Shown piece after piece: positions 31,701 to 56,646 of a stretch of 64,000 nt of DNA (its first letter is position 1; each line of letters begins with the position of its first letter). Under the pieces are notes generated by a model that did no database searches, had not been told where the DNA came from, and was given only the letters and a program-made list of their open reading frames with translations. This stretch comes from Certhia americana. Lineage: Eukaryota > Chordata > Aves > Passeriformes > Certhiidae. Where the stretch lies: contig CM031861.1 in assembly GCA_018697195.1 (NCBI GenBank), positions 3,008,242 to 3,072,241 on the forward strand, in the 5' to 3' direction. A program made the position numbers and the translations under genes.

Positions 31701-34700
31701 CTGAAGTCTGGAGGACTTTTAAGGAGCAGTGACACGGAGCCATTTTGTGATGCAGGTTTATACAGTTGTAAAAGTTTTCTCCAGCACTCCGACTGGACAG
31801 AATATTCCATTTCTCTAATAAGATGGCCTTGGAAGGACAGAGACGATCCCACTGTAAAAGTGAAAGTAATTTTTTCCTTCTTGTGTCTTGCTTGTAAAGT
31901 AGTATAAACTAATTTTAGAATATTTTGCTTGTTTGACAAATAGTGGTGCTATGAGTTTTAAGAATATAGTCCTTAACCTGACTATCACATACCACAAATG
32001 TAATTCTTAAAATCACTGTCATGTTCAGCATGATGGGTCTTCTCTATTATTTCTATAAAACCTGGAGTAGTGATCCTGGATGTATAAGGACTTCAGAAGA
32101 AGAAAGAAAAGAGGTAGGTGATTTTGTGAAAACAGATGGAAGGGCTGACACAGTGCAACATGTATGTACTTCTGGTTGATTTGTTTGTCATCTGTACAGC
32201 TTTGTTAAACTGGAAAGCAGTGAAATATTCTTCCTTAAAGAGTATATGTCATTTAACAACACTGATCTTGGAGAATTTCTATTCTACTGCTTGTTTCCTT
32301 ATCTTCCTCATCCTGCTATAATTTCCTTGCCTCTATCTTCTCATTGAAATGTGAGCTTTGGCCAAAGATTGTGCAGACCCACTGGTGTTATCTGTGATAT
32401 GACTTCACAGATATATATTTCACTTAAGAAATTGAAGTTCTGCATGGTTTCCGCTTCAGTTGTCTCTGATTACAAAGAAGTAGTCACAGTGCTTTCCTAT
32501 ACACCACATGCTAGTAATTATTTAAATTTTATCATGTGCTTGGAGGACATGTGTAATGGTTTGATTTTTGTGCTTCAACATCGTGCAACTCACATGCTGT
32601 TTCCTAACTGTTGTATAGTGGCCAAAAGAAATCGTGGGCAGCCAATCAGTAGAGAATTTAGTGTCTGGTTTCCCCAACCTGTGGGTTAAGGAAAGCATTT
32701 TGTTTGTGATCTCATGGCTCTCATTGAGGTTGTACTTCTTCAGATTGCCAGGGAGAATAAACTGCAGTTTTAATGTATTGCCATATTGCCATAAACTGCA
32801 GTTTTAATTATAATAATGTATAAAGGACTCATAAATGTTGTGTCCTTGTAACTGAGCAGAATTGAACTCCCTGAAGTCTGGCTGTCTATATGAGAGGTGC
32901 CATCTCATTTTAAGAAATATTTAATTCAGGTAATTTATTAATTTTGGCAACACAGAGATACTGTTCTGAGTAATCTTGTGTGGGTGAAGCTGCATTAGTT
33001 TTTACTAGTTTGTTTTTTCTTGTGCACCTCTTTAAATAGCAAGTTCTTATTCCTATTCGTGCTTGGCACTTAAAATACTTACAAACTGCAGAAGTCCTAA
33101 TGTAGAAATCTTCGTATCACCTATGGAAATGTGATCCAAATGCAAACACAAAACACTTTGTCTTTCAGAGCATTATAGCTCTTGCAGAAGCTGGTTGCTT
33201 GGACTTCAGAACATTTTGCACGTCATGTCTTGTAAGTGGGGCTTTTGTACTTATTTTCCTTGTGAATCTGCCTTTTACTCAATACTGCCATAAAAACCCT
33301 TCTTCCTCACTGCTTGTCATTAAAGTGTTACACAAGTAGTTTGTTATATATTGTTTAGACTTCTTTATTTCTTTTGTGATGCTCTGAGATCCTTGGACTC
33401 TAATCTTAATTAAAAAGATTAATTCCATCTTTCTTTTTTTTTTTTTTTTTTTAAATTAAGGTGTATGGTTCTCATCTGTGTTCTGTGTTGTGAGGTCTGT
33501 GACACAGTAATTATCCAGAATGTCGTGGTAACTGTAAGATGATTCCTTAAACTCTGAGCAGAGTAGATGCTTCTGCTAAGAGTCTATTCTTTTTCTTCAT
33601 CCTCACCTAGGTAAGGAAGCCTTTGAGATCTGTGCATTGCCTTGCTTGCCAAGCATGTGTGGCCAGATATGATCAGCATTCTCTGTGGACTGGACGATGC
33701 ATAGGTGAGAGGGTGTGTTTTATCAAATTTGAAAAGGCCACGTATTTTTAAAGTTGCAGAGATAACTTTTATCCCCTTAAAGAGAGAGCACACATGATGC
33801 CAGAATATCCCATTGATACTGAATTGCTCTGATAGGTGCCAGAGGGAAATTAGATGGAAGAGAGAAAAGCAAATAAGATGACTCAGGGGTTGTTAGAGTG
33901 GTCACCCTAAGAACACAGACCACACAATCTGTAACTCTTTCTTTGTAGAGAGAAGGAACAGGAGATATGATTGAGACTTTAAAAAAAGGAAAGAAAAAAA
34001 TCAAGACGATGGCTAAAGTGAATGCAGAATTATTAGCCAAGCACATTGTAGTAGAACTAGGGATATAAAATTGATAAAGGAAGAAATGTCTCCACATGAC
34101 AGGCAGTGAAATTTTGGAGCTTGCTGCTGTAAGGGTTTTGCAGACACGGGCAATATCAGCAGGTTCAAAAAGGGATTAGACAAACTTTTTTGGACAATGT
34201 GTCCAGGAGTAGATACTAAAAGAACCAGACAAGTGTGCACAGTGTGGCATTTTAATGCAGTAGCTGTGGATGAGGAGAATGAACTGCAGGAAGTGGCTGG
34301 GCTCATGTGTCCTCCTGAACTCCCATTGCCCCTTGTCACTGTTAGGGCCAGTTCTGAGTGGAGCAGCTGTACCACGGAGATAACCCTGCAGGGCGTTAAC
34401 ATCTTCTTGTGTTCTTCCCTCTCACCCTCTCTCTTCCTTTCTGGCTCATTTCTGATGCTCACAATAGGAAGGTGACAGCTTCACATTTGTAACAATATAT
34501 TTTTCACTTATTTTTTTGCCAATAGTTTTTTTCCTAGTGTTAAATGCTATTTTTACGATGTTTGCTGTTTAAAAGGTGCTGAGGCATCCTTCCAATGTGT
34601 TGTCTCAAAGCTTTGAGCAATATGATTGTAATTATAAAGAAGTATCTTCATGTAACAGTTTTTCTGACAGAGGTCTGGGGTATTTTATGAGTATGTTTTC

Positions 34701-37700
34701 AATTCTGAAGCACACAAGGTCAGACAAATAGCTTAGACTTCTCAGTCAGATGAGAATTTTATTGTGCATGGAAGGGAGTTGTGGTTGCTTAATTAACTCT
34801 CATCAGACTAAAACAGCTGAAGGCATGCTCTGAAGGAGAGACAAATCCTGGTTGACTTTATCAGAACTAATTCTATTATATAAATTGGGGTGGCTTAAAG
34901 GAGAAAGTTGAGAGAGAGATCAGCCTTGCCAAACTCTCTTGTGGATGGCAGAGGTTAAAATAAGAAATGGTTTTGACTCTTTTTATTCCTGCTAACTTCT
35001 GTGGAAATGCATGTACTGCTGAATTTTAGAATGTCTAACTTAATTTTTTTTTCCTTTTTTTCCTTAATTTCAGGCATTGGGAACCATTATTACTACCTGT
35101 TGTTCCTGTTTTTCCTGACGATGACTGGTGTCTGGCTGCTGTATGGAACTCTTCAGTGTATGTATCCATGAGTTTAGTTTTATTTAGCTTTCAAATCCAT
35201 CTCTGTGTGCTCTTTATTTCTCAGCCTTTCATTTCCAGCAGGTGATACCTTATTTCAGCAGTCATGTTACTGTGTAGCTGAAGTGAAAATATATTCTATC
35301 TGAGTCTTTGGTCAAATACCTGATTGCATTTGTGGTGAGCAAGAACAAAGCTGCTGCTGTAGTTGGATAGCCATTGGAAAATGAAATAGCAGGAAGCATT
35401 TTCCTATTAGAAAGGAAATAGGGGAGTCAGGTGGAGGAAGGTCAGGTGACATGTTCTAATCTGGATGCCTTTTGCTGTTCAGAAAATAAGTTTGTAAATA
35501 CATTATTGCAAAAGCTTGATTTTTTTTTTTTTAATTTGGAAATATCTATACTAAACACAAATATTTCTTTTTTAGTTTTAAAGCAGTTTAATTCTGAAGA
35601 GAAAAGAAGTGTATTATCTCATTAATAAATCTGATCTGTTACTTAGAAAAATTTAAAAAAAAAATATTGGAAAGGAGAGGATAGCTCTTATAATTTAGTT
35701 GCTGAGGGTAAGTTACCGTAGCACCAACCTTAAAAAAACATTTTCTGTGTATCATGAACACAGAGTATAAAGATTATGCAGCCAGAATAGCAAGCAGTGA
35801 ATAACTTGCATCTGTGTGGGTGCTTTTAAGTGGCAACAGGGTGGATGAAACGTGGTATTTCTAGAGGATGTTGCTATGTAATGTTTATTTCATGCAAATA
35901 ATCTTTCCCCAGCTCTTAAAGGTTTCAAAGCACAATTAACTGATTGTGTGTCTTGTCAGATTGGTCCAACCACTGTGCAGCAAGTTTCCATCAAGATGGA
36001 GCGTGGACATACTTCACCCAGACAGTGTCCTGCTCTCCTTGGGTTTCCTACATCTCCTCAGTAGCCTGTTTCCACACCCTATGGGCCTCTGGGTGGCTCA
36101 CTGTTCAATTTTATCAGGTAATATTTTCCTTCAGTTTATGCTTCTTGTCACATTAAAGCTTTTCCCTGGATGATTTGCTCCCATAAAAACTCTGCCTTCT
36201 CTCCCTGATTACTGTCACAGCAAGGTGATGCTCTTAAATCTCAGGGCAGACCTTGAAGTTTCACAGGTTTTTGTGCACTCAGCATTTCCCTGTTGGAAGT
36301 AGAATCACAGTCTGCAAATCATTCCTATAACTGAATCAAAAAATTCCAAGCCTATAAAAAGTTGTATTAAAAGACAATAAATTATTTGACTGATAGAAGT
36401 GGTATTAATGCCCCCAAAACTGCACAAAAGCTCAGTAACACAATTATTCCTGAGTTGAAAATTCTGTGGCAGAGCTCAGCCAGGTGTCATTAGGCTGTAA
36501 TAAATCCCACTGCTAATGTAAAAACAGATGACCTGGATTTTATCTTGTTGAGGGCTGTCAAATTTCTTGTTTGTTTTTCTCAGAGAAAAGCTTGGCTATG
36601 CAAACAAACCTGAGAAGACCTGTCTTAAAACATCTGTGAAACAGCTTGTTTAGCAGCTCTTAGGAAATGGGTGTCCTTGAAATATGTGTTTAGCACACTG
36701 AGCTAAGGGCTTGTTTTACATCTTGTTTAGTAAAAAAACCAAAACAAAACAGAAAGCTCCACAATTTTAAAGGTGTACTGCTAGATTTTTGCAGTGTCCA
36801 AGACACTGGGATATCATGCTGGAAAAAGATAAGGAGGGTACTTAGAATTTAACTACTGTGTTTCATACACAGTGATTTGAAAACATACTGGTTTATGGCA
36901 TTTAGTGATATTGTGGATTGAGGGATCTTCTATCATTTTGTGTGGTAGAATGTAGACAAAAGTCTGAGGAGATTGGTGCTTAACTGTGGTAGATCTTACA
37001 CTTCTGCAGACATCTGTGAAAGTACAGGCTTCACAGACATCCCAGTTAAGCTTGCCTTCTCTGGAAGCTGATGGTAGAGCTTGCCAAGTTCTGTTTTTAG
37101 CCCAAAAACATACTTTTCAGTCATCAGTTACAGCAGTGGTTACTTATTCGTTAGCTATGTCCAGCCTCTTCCCCCCTGCTCCCTTTTGGTCTCACCAGAA
37201 TTTTAATTTGTGATGTTGATGTTGTAACCATTACTTAACGTTTTTCTTCCAATCAGATTGCGTTCCTGGGCTTGACCTCACATGAAAGAATGAATCTCCT
37301 GGTGCAGAGAAAATCCTCTAAGCATCCTGTTTCACTCAGGAGGACTCCATACAAGTGGGTAATAATGAATGGTGTGATTTAAGGGTGTTATTTCTTCAAT
37401 ACTAATTTGCTTCACTGCTTCATAAATTTAGAAACACTGTTCTGGGGATGAGGGAGTACTGTCCTTTAATTGTTCATCAGTCTCTGTTGTGTAGGATCTG
37501 AAAGAGAATTAAGGTATGAGCTGGCCCCTTTCTGACTTCTCTTGCAGTATTTAGCTCTACTAACAGAGAAATCAGTACCAAGGTTTCTCTGTTTCCTCAG
37601 CTATACTAACAGAGGAGATCTTACTAGCTTTAAAATATTTGAGTTCAGCTTAATCTACTGTCATTTGTTAATGCAAAACATGTTGTGAAAGTTCAGCAAA

Positions 37701-37998
37701 GGAATAATGCTCAATTGAGAGCTCTTCTGTTTCTTCTCCCTGAGCCATCTCTCTTGACAGGTTAATATCTTAAGTACTGTCTCATGGTGAAGTGGTATTT
37801 TTCATGCTTGCAGTCTTCTTTTTTTAGGTTCATTAATGCATATTTTTTTCTCTTTTTTTCAGCCTTGGATGCTTCCAGAATCTTGCAGACTTTTTTCAGT
37901 GCAGTTGCTTTGGTATGTTCAAACCCAAAGTAGTTGACTGGACCAAGCAATACAAACTTTTTCATCTGGCAAAGGAGAAAAATGTTCATTCTGTGTAA
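22773..37998 (+). CDS. ZDHHC13: ZDHHC13 (HIP14L), ankyrin-repeat DHHC-family palmitoyltransferase
   Basis: Golgi/ER multi-pass S-acyltransferase of the HIP14 family. Exons: 22773-22793, 23355-23488, 23886-24008, 24480-24557, 24999-25143, 26459-26523, 27112-27274, 28134-28259, 28568-28701, 29473-29689, 32029-32113, 33169-33231, 33611-33704, 35074-35157, 35960-36117, 37257-37354, 37863-37998. Phases agree throughout except exon 10. Exons 3-8 encode ankyrin repeats ([43 protein letters not shown]). Exons 9-11 give the first membrane segments, 12-13 the cysteine-rich domain, 14-15 further membrane segments, 17 the conserved DWTKQY tail. It fits ZDHHC13, not ZDHHC17, because of sequences such as [16 protein letters not shown] [26 protein letters not shown] and FGPK-linked neighbours CSRP3/E2F8. 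The model totals 1924 nt, one over a multiple of three (about 640 residues; human about 622). Odd: DQHS in place of DQHC, and a stop in exon 10. Confidence 0.93.
29473..29689 (+). CDS. ZDHHC13: ZDHHC13 exon 10 with out-of-frame 3' part
   Basis: Enters in frame ([20 protein letters not shown], a membrane segment matching ZDHHC13) and continues to a TAA at 29681-29683, seven bases before the strongest donor (CTG|GTAAGA, 29690). The only acceptor usable by exon 11 (32029) requires phase 2. The frame one base earlier is open right up to that donor and has that phase, so a one-base difference, with the A7 run at 29640-29646 the obvious site, would explain the mismatch. Other donors inside the exon are weak. 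Either a homopolymer error, an alternative bird-specific exon end, or a real frameshift. Confidence 0.6.
33611..33704 (+). CDS. ZDHHC13: ZDHHC13 exon 13, cysteine-rich catalytic exon with DQHS
   Basis: Encodes [16 protein letters not shown] and [16 protein letters not shown]. With CTSC from exon 12, the zinc-binding Cys/His set of the DHHC domain is complete. The catalytic tetrapeptide is DQHS: the last residue, at 33680-33682, is TCT serine, where mammalian ZDHHC13 has DQHC and most of the family DHHC. Flanking splice sites (cctag| and |gtgaga) are good and the frame is intact, so this is not a reading-frame artefact. Loss of the acyl-accepting thiol predicts loss of autoacylation and transferase activity. 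Confidence 0.9.
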
Positions 37999-38037
37999 AG
38001 TTTTGCTTAGTTTCTAAGATGGTTGAGATGAAAGCTG

Positions 38038-38450
38038 AATAAAACTGGATATTTTGTTAATTTTTACTAATTCTTCTGAGAAGGTGCTTGTGTTTTTTTA
38101 TTATTGTTTCAGATATTAAAGTTACCTTACATAAGATACAGCAGATTTGTATATGGAACAGTCACTGTGTGTCTGTGTATGTATAGTTTGAGCTTAAACT
38201 ATTTAAAATTTTTTGTGAGGAGATGACACAAATATATATATTTTTAAAGGTAAGCTTTTGGGGCAGAATTTCAAAATTATGTTGGTACCCTTTGCTTTAC
38301 TTTTCTGGTAACAAAAGACAATTGAATTTGAAAATTAAGGTGAATGTTCATGTTTAAATACTTGATATTACAATTACATTGTAATTTCATTGCTTATGCT
38401 GTGAAAACCTCTGTTAAGTCTTTGTATTTGAAGAGTTTATATATAATAAA
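38038..38450 (+). terminator. ZDHHC13: ZDHHC13 polyadenylation signals
   Basis: Two AATAAA hexamers follow the stop codon on the plus strand: 38038-38043, 40 bp after the stop, and 38445-38450 in an AT-rich stretch. The second would give a 3' UTR of roughly 0.47 kb. Confidence 0.55.
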
Positions 38451-38479
38451 ATAGAGCTTTCATACTTGTAAGTGTATTT

Positions 38480-38950
38480 TTGCAGACTGAAACAGATTCA
38501 AGGGACATGTGACCAGTGAGGTATTTCAGAGTGGGTGGACACAAAACCATAAGAAGGAACCTGAGTCTTTACCTTATGTTTTTCAGATGTATATGCCCTG
38601 TTAGGGTATGAAAATGGGTAAGTTTATGATGGAAGACAGCAATGTACATAAAAAGAGGGAATTGTTCCCCACTGCATCTGAGGCTGATGTCAGCCTCGTT
38701 CCCAAGAAAAGGAGGGGCCAGCTGGACAGTGTGTTTTGAATGTAAGTCAAAGGAGGTGACAATGGGAACCAGCAGGGAAAGAGTTCAAGATCAGGAAATT
38801 AAAGTCAGATACCATCTAGAACTGGCATCGTAAATACTGGAGTGAAATGCAATTCTTCTAGTCTTGAAATAGGGGGTTTCATTCATCTTGGTGGAGTCCA
38901 TTTATCTGAAACACTGTAGAATGTACAAGCATAAGCAAATAGAAATAAAA
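38480..38950. other. Short intergenic gap between convergent genes
   Basis: Sequence between the ZDHHC13 and CSRP3 3' ends. No coding, RNA or repeat feature was seen; the short distance leaves room for overlapping 3' UTRs. Confidence 0.5.
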
Positions 38951-38971
38951 ATAACGTGAAGCAGTAAGTAC

Positions 38972-38977
38972 TTTATT
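38972..38977 (-). terminator. CSRP3: CSRP3 polyadenylation signal
   Basis: TTTATT on the plus strand, AATAAA on the minus strand, about 575 bp beyond the CSRP3 stop. Confidence 0.5.
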
Positions 38978-39548
38978 GTAGCTTGAAAACAGACAAAATT
39001 TACAACACTCTGTTCTAAGAAAATGTTGGGGTTTGATAGAAAGAAAGAATGAGAGAATTTCATATCCTTTTTGACTGTCTCAAAGCAAATAACATCTATT
39101 TGTTATAACACAAATACCAGCATGTTCAAAACTCAGCTAGGAGGCTGGTGGAAATACAGACAGGTTGACATTGTGAACAAAAGCAAATACAATCTAACTG
39201 GGAACACCTGGACCCTTCACTCCAGAAGGGAGCCCTGTCATCATGAGGCACTCTGAGTCTAGAATTCCAGTCTAAAATGGGACAAGTACTAGCTAAAGAA
39301 GAAATACTGTTCCATGAGGTTCCTTGTCTTTATATACTAAACACAAACATGAGTCTAGTTTTATCACTGTACCTTTTTAATCTGCTCTAAGAATTTCTTA
39401 ATATACAACTCAAGTAATTTTTCCTGCAAGGTGGAATATCTTAACCAAATGCCCTAGGTTCTTAGCAGTATAGTGTTGTTTAATATTTCACTTGACAGCT
39501 ATAACTTGGTGGCAAACAGCAGTTTGAGTCTGTTGCATCCATTTCTTC

Positions 39549-52693
<13,145 letters not shown>

Positions 52694-52785
52694 CGGAGTC
52701 GCTCGAAGTTTCTCCCTCTTTTCTTGGGTCTCAAAGGGTTTGAACGGGAGGGGGTCCTGCTCTCTTTAAATGCAGTGACCACCTC
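52694..52785 (-). other. CSRP3: Candidate non-coding leader exon of CSRP3
   Basis: On the minus strand this segment ends at a strong donor (CTCCG|GTAAGTAG, boundary at 52693/52694). It is GC-richer than its surroundings and has a TATA-like ATTTAAA near 52768-52774. The CSRP3 ATG exon has its own upstream acceptor at 46785/46786, so a separate 5' UTR exon must exist. This is the best candidate seen; the pairing is inferred. Confidence 0.4.
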
Positions 52786-52799
52786 TGTCAGCCCTATTA

Positions 52800-55670
52800 G
52801 CTGGGAGGGGAGGGGAGTGAGAGTTTCAGGGATCTGAGCAATGCCATTGCTATCACCAAGCTGAAAATAACCTCTGACAAAAGCCTGGCATTTTGTTCCC
52901 TTATGTCCGCTTGTGAGTAGGTGGACAACAATGCAGCCCCTCGGATTACACCTAAAGGACATTCCTGACTGCAGCCTAACAGATCAGAAATAAAGATTAA
53001 AGTTTTATAGTCGCTCTACTGCACTGCTTAAATGTGACTCATAAAATAACGGTCCCTGGAACGGCCATCTAGTTATTAACAGCCACATTGCCAAAAGTAA
53101 TTTACCAAAATAATCGTTAGAAATAATAATAAATCAAAACTCGTTTGCAGCACCCCCAGGAAAACAACAGTGTTAAACTAAATAGCATTTCATTCTGCAG
53201 TCCATGGTTTGAGAGATACAACTGGTTTGACTTCTAGGATACAGAAAATTATGCTTTTAACTCAAATCTTTCCTTTTTTACTGTTTTTAGGCATTAAGGT
53301 GGGTAGTTAATATGTATAATATTTATCCTGTGTAATTATTGCAATTCTATTTGCCATGCCTGGCTGAGCCCCTTGGAAATGGACGAGGCTGTAGATGTGT
53401 TAGAGATGTGGGCCGTAAAGTATGAAACAATTTTTTACAGGGCTTTATTTTAAGGGCTTTAAACGTTTAGCACCTAATTCTCATTTTCTGAACAGATGCT
53501 TGAATTTGGCAACTTTGTTCAAGATCATGGATTTTGCTGTGTAAGAAAGGGCCCGTCCCAGGGGTTAAACACCAGAATTCTCAAGCTGAGCATCTCAACT
53601 TGTGGACTTTCATGGAAGCATAAGAAAATTAGATGCCAAATCCACATCAGACTTTGGGAGTTAGGGGTCTGTTAGCTGAGGCTAAGAAAACTCTTAGGAA
53701 CCTATAAATCTGTTTGCTGTTGAGTCTGGCACGGACTTTATAATGCAGAGACTGGTCCTTGGTGTAAAATGAAGGGCTGTTTCTTTCCTGAGCAGAGGAG
53801 CTGGTCTCCATCTCTTCTTGGTCATTCTCCCAGCTAGTTAATGGAATTATTCTATAATATCAAATAAAGCCAAATGCAGAGGGGACAATGCAGTGTGTGG
53901 TATGAGGGTTCATTATAAGGGGGCAGCGAGGAGGGGGTGGGGCAGGCCTGAGCTCCCTCTTGGAGAGAAGCACTGAGAAGTTTCTAAAATCTTTGTGTTT
54001 GCACCCTTGGTAACTTGTATTAGGACCCCTGATGTCTGAGAGGGATGAACCTTCTCTAATGTTCACTCATATTTTATAGATCATGTTCTTGGATGGATTT
54101 GCACCATCACCAACTGCAGGGCGTATTTTTCTGCGTAGAAAGATTTGCCCCAAAATATAAGTATTTTCCCTTTGGTTTTGGCAGAGGATTTAAGGGGGAA
54201 ATGCAGGTGAGGAACTTTCAGTTCTCCTGGTATTGGGTGCTGCTTAATTTCTGTGCTGCTGTGTGCTCCTGTAAGGAATGTTGAGAGGTTCTTCACAGCT
54301 CCAAGGAGAAGCTGGATCTATACAGGTTAATTGGGATTACCTGTAATTCTGGCTCAACTGTGGTTAGCAGCACCTGGGATTGGAAGAAAAGACTCAAGAG
54401 ATGCAGCTGGAGTTGCATATGCACAAACTGGAGAGAGAATGTAGAGTTTTCTATAAATCAATGGCAGGGATTAAAAAGCTCTGTCCCCAGAGCTGGAATG
54501 CAGTGACTCCAAGGCAAAGCCAGCCTGGGGAGCAGAGGGACTTCCCCAGAGCACATCAGGTACTCAGGGGAAGAGCAGGGAGCTGGGCTGGCAGAGACAA
54601 ATGTGGGTCTGCTGGGGTGTGAGACCCTTGGAACTGAGAAAGCAGGAGCTTTTCAGCCTGCAAAACCAGCAGGAAACACAGGAAAAGAAGTGCTCTTGAA
54701 AAAGCAACTGCAGTGTGTCAGGAGCCAAGGGACACTGGACAGCAAGTCAGAAGATCCGCTCAGCTTTCCAAAACATGCTCAGCTTTCTCAGCACCATGTG
54801 TGAGAAGGCCATTTCACCAAACCTAATTACTGTAGTTTCTTAGTCTGTCAGCTGTGGTGCTCAAAAGTGAAAGGGAAGGTGTAGTTTGTTCATCAATGCA
54901 AGTTTCTAAACCCCTTGCCTTTATATTTCCAGAAAGAAATTGATAGCAGGTTTAAGGAAGATCAGTTGTCTCTTTGGAAAAGAAACATTTACCCCATGCT
55001 CTAGTGAGAATTCTTCCCTCTTCCAGCTTTTGTTCTTCTTTCCTCCTCCTTTAGGAATATTTCAATAGTGATCCTATTCTGTCAGGGATGTTTTGTATTA
55101 GAACTTTGCACTAGTAAAGAGCAGGTGAGTTTGTTCTACTGTGGTAGCTGTTTTAATTACATTTTTTTATGTGGTCAAAGCCTGGATCTTGGGCTTTGCT
55201 ACCATTTCTCCTGTCCCAGGTTGGTGTGCCAGGCACATTTCACCTGGGAAGGCAGATACACTGTATTTTTATTTCATTTGTTAGCTATTACTTTTTATCT
55301 GAGTGTGAACTGAGTGTGACGAGTCTTCATCTTTCTTCCTTCCAGTGTATATGAGACACTGCTGCCTGTATTTAAATTCAAGTGGTCTGTTTGAAACTTC
55401 TGTGACATTAGGGCACATGTTCCTGATGCTCCAGGGTGATATCTCACTTCCTGGCTGTTTTGTTCTAATTTGCTTTTAGGAGTTGGAATATCTACTGGTA
55501 AGAGTTCAGACGTTACCTAGAGTTACTTAATTCACTTTTTCACAAAATACCATTTTCCCCACTTCCTTCAGAACACAGCAACCCCTGCCTGACAAAAGAA
55601 TGAAGAGATGCCAGTGGATATGCAATGTATAATTTAGGTAATCTGATCTGATCAAACAGAAAAAGTCAGT
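52800..55670. other. Intergenic sequence between CSRP3 and E2F8
   Basis: No gene, RNA or clear transposon recognised. It contains the presumed CSRP3 promoter side at its left end and the E2F8 3' end at its right end. Confidence 0.5.
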
Positions 55671-56085
55671 GTAGAGTTTTATGTAAGTTTAATCTGAACA
55701 AATCGATTTAAAAATACAGTATAAATAATTCTTAACTTATATAAAAATTGATTAAGAAAATTTGGGGCTTTTTTTGTGCTTCTTACTAACTTTACAAAAG
55801 AGCATTTTTAACCACAGAAGCAAAACATTTTAACTATGGCCTTTTTGGTAAGACATAAAATATTTACACGCTCACAGTACTTTTTTTTTTTTTTGGTGCA
55901 AAATATGTACTGACTGATAGACTGTACCTCTCTGTACAAAGACAATTTCAGCTTACTTTGCATAGAAGAAAATCAACACACGCTCACAAAAAACCCCACT
56001 AGATACATAACTTTGTTGTTAAAATACTTCAGGTAAGCTTTTTGGAAAAATTCATTAGGCATTAACTTTCTCCTTAAGAGTCAGT

Positions 56086-56091
56086 TTTATT
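56086..56091 (-). terminator. E2F8: Possible E2F8 polyadenylation signal
   Basis: TTTATT on the plus strand, AATAAA on the minus strand, about 150 bp beyond the E2F8 stop. The 3' UTR may run further, into the AT-rich sequence around 55.68 kb, where an ATTAAA variant occurs. Confidence 0.35.
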
Positions 56092-56237
56092 TTCTAAAGC
56101 ATTAATTAAGGCTATTCCAGCATTGAGGTCTTGGCAATACGTGTCCAAACCATTGTCCATCATACAATGCCAGACGTGTGCAGTGTGTTACCAGTAATTT
56201 TGTCTGCTAACACAGTCAGCAATTCCCTATCCCAAAA

Positions 56238-56584
56238 TTAGTCTTCTGAAACTTCAAGTTTTCGTTGAGGAATATATAGAGTTCCTTGAGAGGTTCTCTG
56301 GGTACCATCTGAGTTTGCAGTTAGTGAAGGTTCCGTGTTTGGCCCTCCTGGTGTGCGGAAAAAGTTTTCTGTAACTGCCTGAGGCTCCTGAGGTTCCTTT
56401 GGAGCAGAAGGCTGAAGAGAAAAGAGAAAGTTGCTTTCATATATGGGGGAATAAAAAGTAAATTCTGCTTCTAAGTTTCTGCAGGATGTTAGCAAACTCT
56501 TTTTTTTTTTGTTTGTTTGTTTGTTTTTTCCCCTGAAATTTAAAAACTTAACTTTTTACTGAGAAGAATATACCTGCATTCCTT

Positions 56585-56646
<62 letters not shown>

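Noticed and set aside
22773..37998. Assignment to ZDHHC17 (HIP14)
   Set aside because: Sequence details ([16 protein letters not shown]- motif, [20 protein letters not shown] tail) and the CSRP3/E2F8 neighbours fit ZDHHC13 better.
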